A stretch of 64,000 nucleotides of DNA from Campylobacter concisus (GTDB lineage Bacteria > Campylobacterota > Campylobacteria > Campylobacterales > Campylobacteraceae): contig NZ_CP060707.1 of NCBI RefSeq assembly GCF_003048675.2, positions 1,798,001 through 1,862,000 on the forward strand, read 5' to 3'. A program made the position numbers and the translations under genes. Positions 63,634 through 64,000 of this stretch are shown one piece after another. Position 1 is the stretch's first letter; every line of letters begins with the position of its first letter. The notes beneath the pieces are model-generated. The model worked only from the letters and a program-made list of their open reading frames with translations. It had not been told where the DNA came from and searched no databases.

Positions 63634-64000
63634 TTATATAAGTTCGCTAGCAAAATTTGCAAGCTTTTGCGGAGTAAATCCGAAGTGGTCAAATAGTTCA
63701 TTTGCCTTGCCGCTAGCGCCAAAGCTGTTCATGCCATAAACTGCGTCGGCAAATTTATACCACTCATAGCCAGTTGCGGCCTCAACTGCGATAATGGTTG
63801 TATTTTTATCTAAAATTCTAGCCACATACTCAGCTGGCTGCTCGCAAAGCAGATCAAAACAAGGTGCTGATACGATGTTTGCACCGATACCTTGCTCAGC
63901 TAGAAGTGCGGCTGCTTTTACGCAGAGTGAGACCTCGCTGCCGCTTGCTATAAATGTGATCTTTGCATCTTTTGCCGAGCTTAAAAGATATGCGCCGTTG
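63634..64000 (-). CDS. tkt: Transketolase, C-terminal end (5' part beyond window)
   Basis: The last 122 codons of a transketolase read in from the right edge: AKITFIASGSEVSLCVKAA, IGANIVSAPCFDLL, TIIAVEAATGYEWYKF and the ending GFTPQKLANFASELI. These match the C-terminal domain of TktA-type enzymes of the pentose phosphate pathway. The catalytic and thiamine-binding domains are outside the window. Confidence 0.92.
   Translation of the reverse strand, partial: NGAYLLSSAKDAKITFIASGSEVSLCVKAAALLAEQGIGANIVSAPCFDLLCEQPAEYVARILDKNTTIIAVEAATGYEWYKFADAVYGMNSFGASGKANELFDHFGFTPQKLANFASELI

Overview
The window looks like a chromosomal segment of a Campylobacter-type epsilonproteobacterium, most like the C. 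concisus group. This rests on gene content and style rather than a database match: AT-rich DNA with abundant aaattta words, a Maf flagellin glycosyltransferase next to legionaminic acid genes, dba-dsbI type genes, a nosZ-B-D-G-C1-C2-H-F-Y cluster of the epsilonproteobacterial layout with a cytochrome-tailed Sec-type NosZ, and a moaC-DUF493-hypothetical run.

Layout. 1-5781 (minus): maf, legB, legC, a NeuD/LegH-type acetyltransferase and the start of legI, a compact set for making a legionaminic-acid-type nonulosonate and putting it on flagellin. 5978-10069: dcd, a DUF3737 gene, a YcxB-like gene, a remnant of a second DUF3737 gene and two unknown genes. 10375-16586 (plus): an apparent seven-gene operon of dba, dsbI, a secreted protein that looks like the detached C-terminal domain of DsbI, then a DMSO-reductase-family molybdoenzyme with Fe-S subunit, chaperone and membrane anchor. 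16641-19507 (minus): a second dba-dsbI-domain triad followed by a periplasmic asparaginase. 20731-26091 (minus): a complete 16S-tRNA-Ile-tRNA-Ala-23S-5S operon without a 23S helix-45 intervening sequence.

26559-31793 (minus): a 1744-residue LapA-like adhesin with an N-terminal retention module, a TAAG protease site, four tandem 261-bp repeats, Ig-like modules and a C-terminal RTX-like region. 31880-41903: RidA, a two-subunit class I fumarase, LemA with a DUF3137 protein and an Imm26-like protein, a CBS-domain membrane protein, an NSS transporter, a DUF411 copper-type protein and an SbmA/BacA-like transporter. 41904-42690 and 49559-50760 are gene-poor and hold a family of ~105-bp imperfect palindromes plus other strong hairpin elements. 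42694-49558: M48 lipoprotein, GNAT enzyme, tRNA-Ser, CPA1 antiporter, and a TonB receptor with its PepSY partner.

50758-60324 (minus): the nitrous oxide reductase cluster, led by a NapL-like cysteine-rich beta-propeller and nosZ, with an intrinsic-terminator-like hairpin just after nosZ. No nosL or nosR is present in the window. 60747-64000: moaC, DUF493, a coiled-coil protein, uppP and the C-terminal end of transketolase.

The most unusual element is the pair of split dba-dsbI-propeller triads, which face each other and carry different downstream genes. The adhesin and the repeated intergenic palindromes follow. All functional names come from motif and context reading without database searches.
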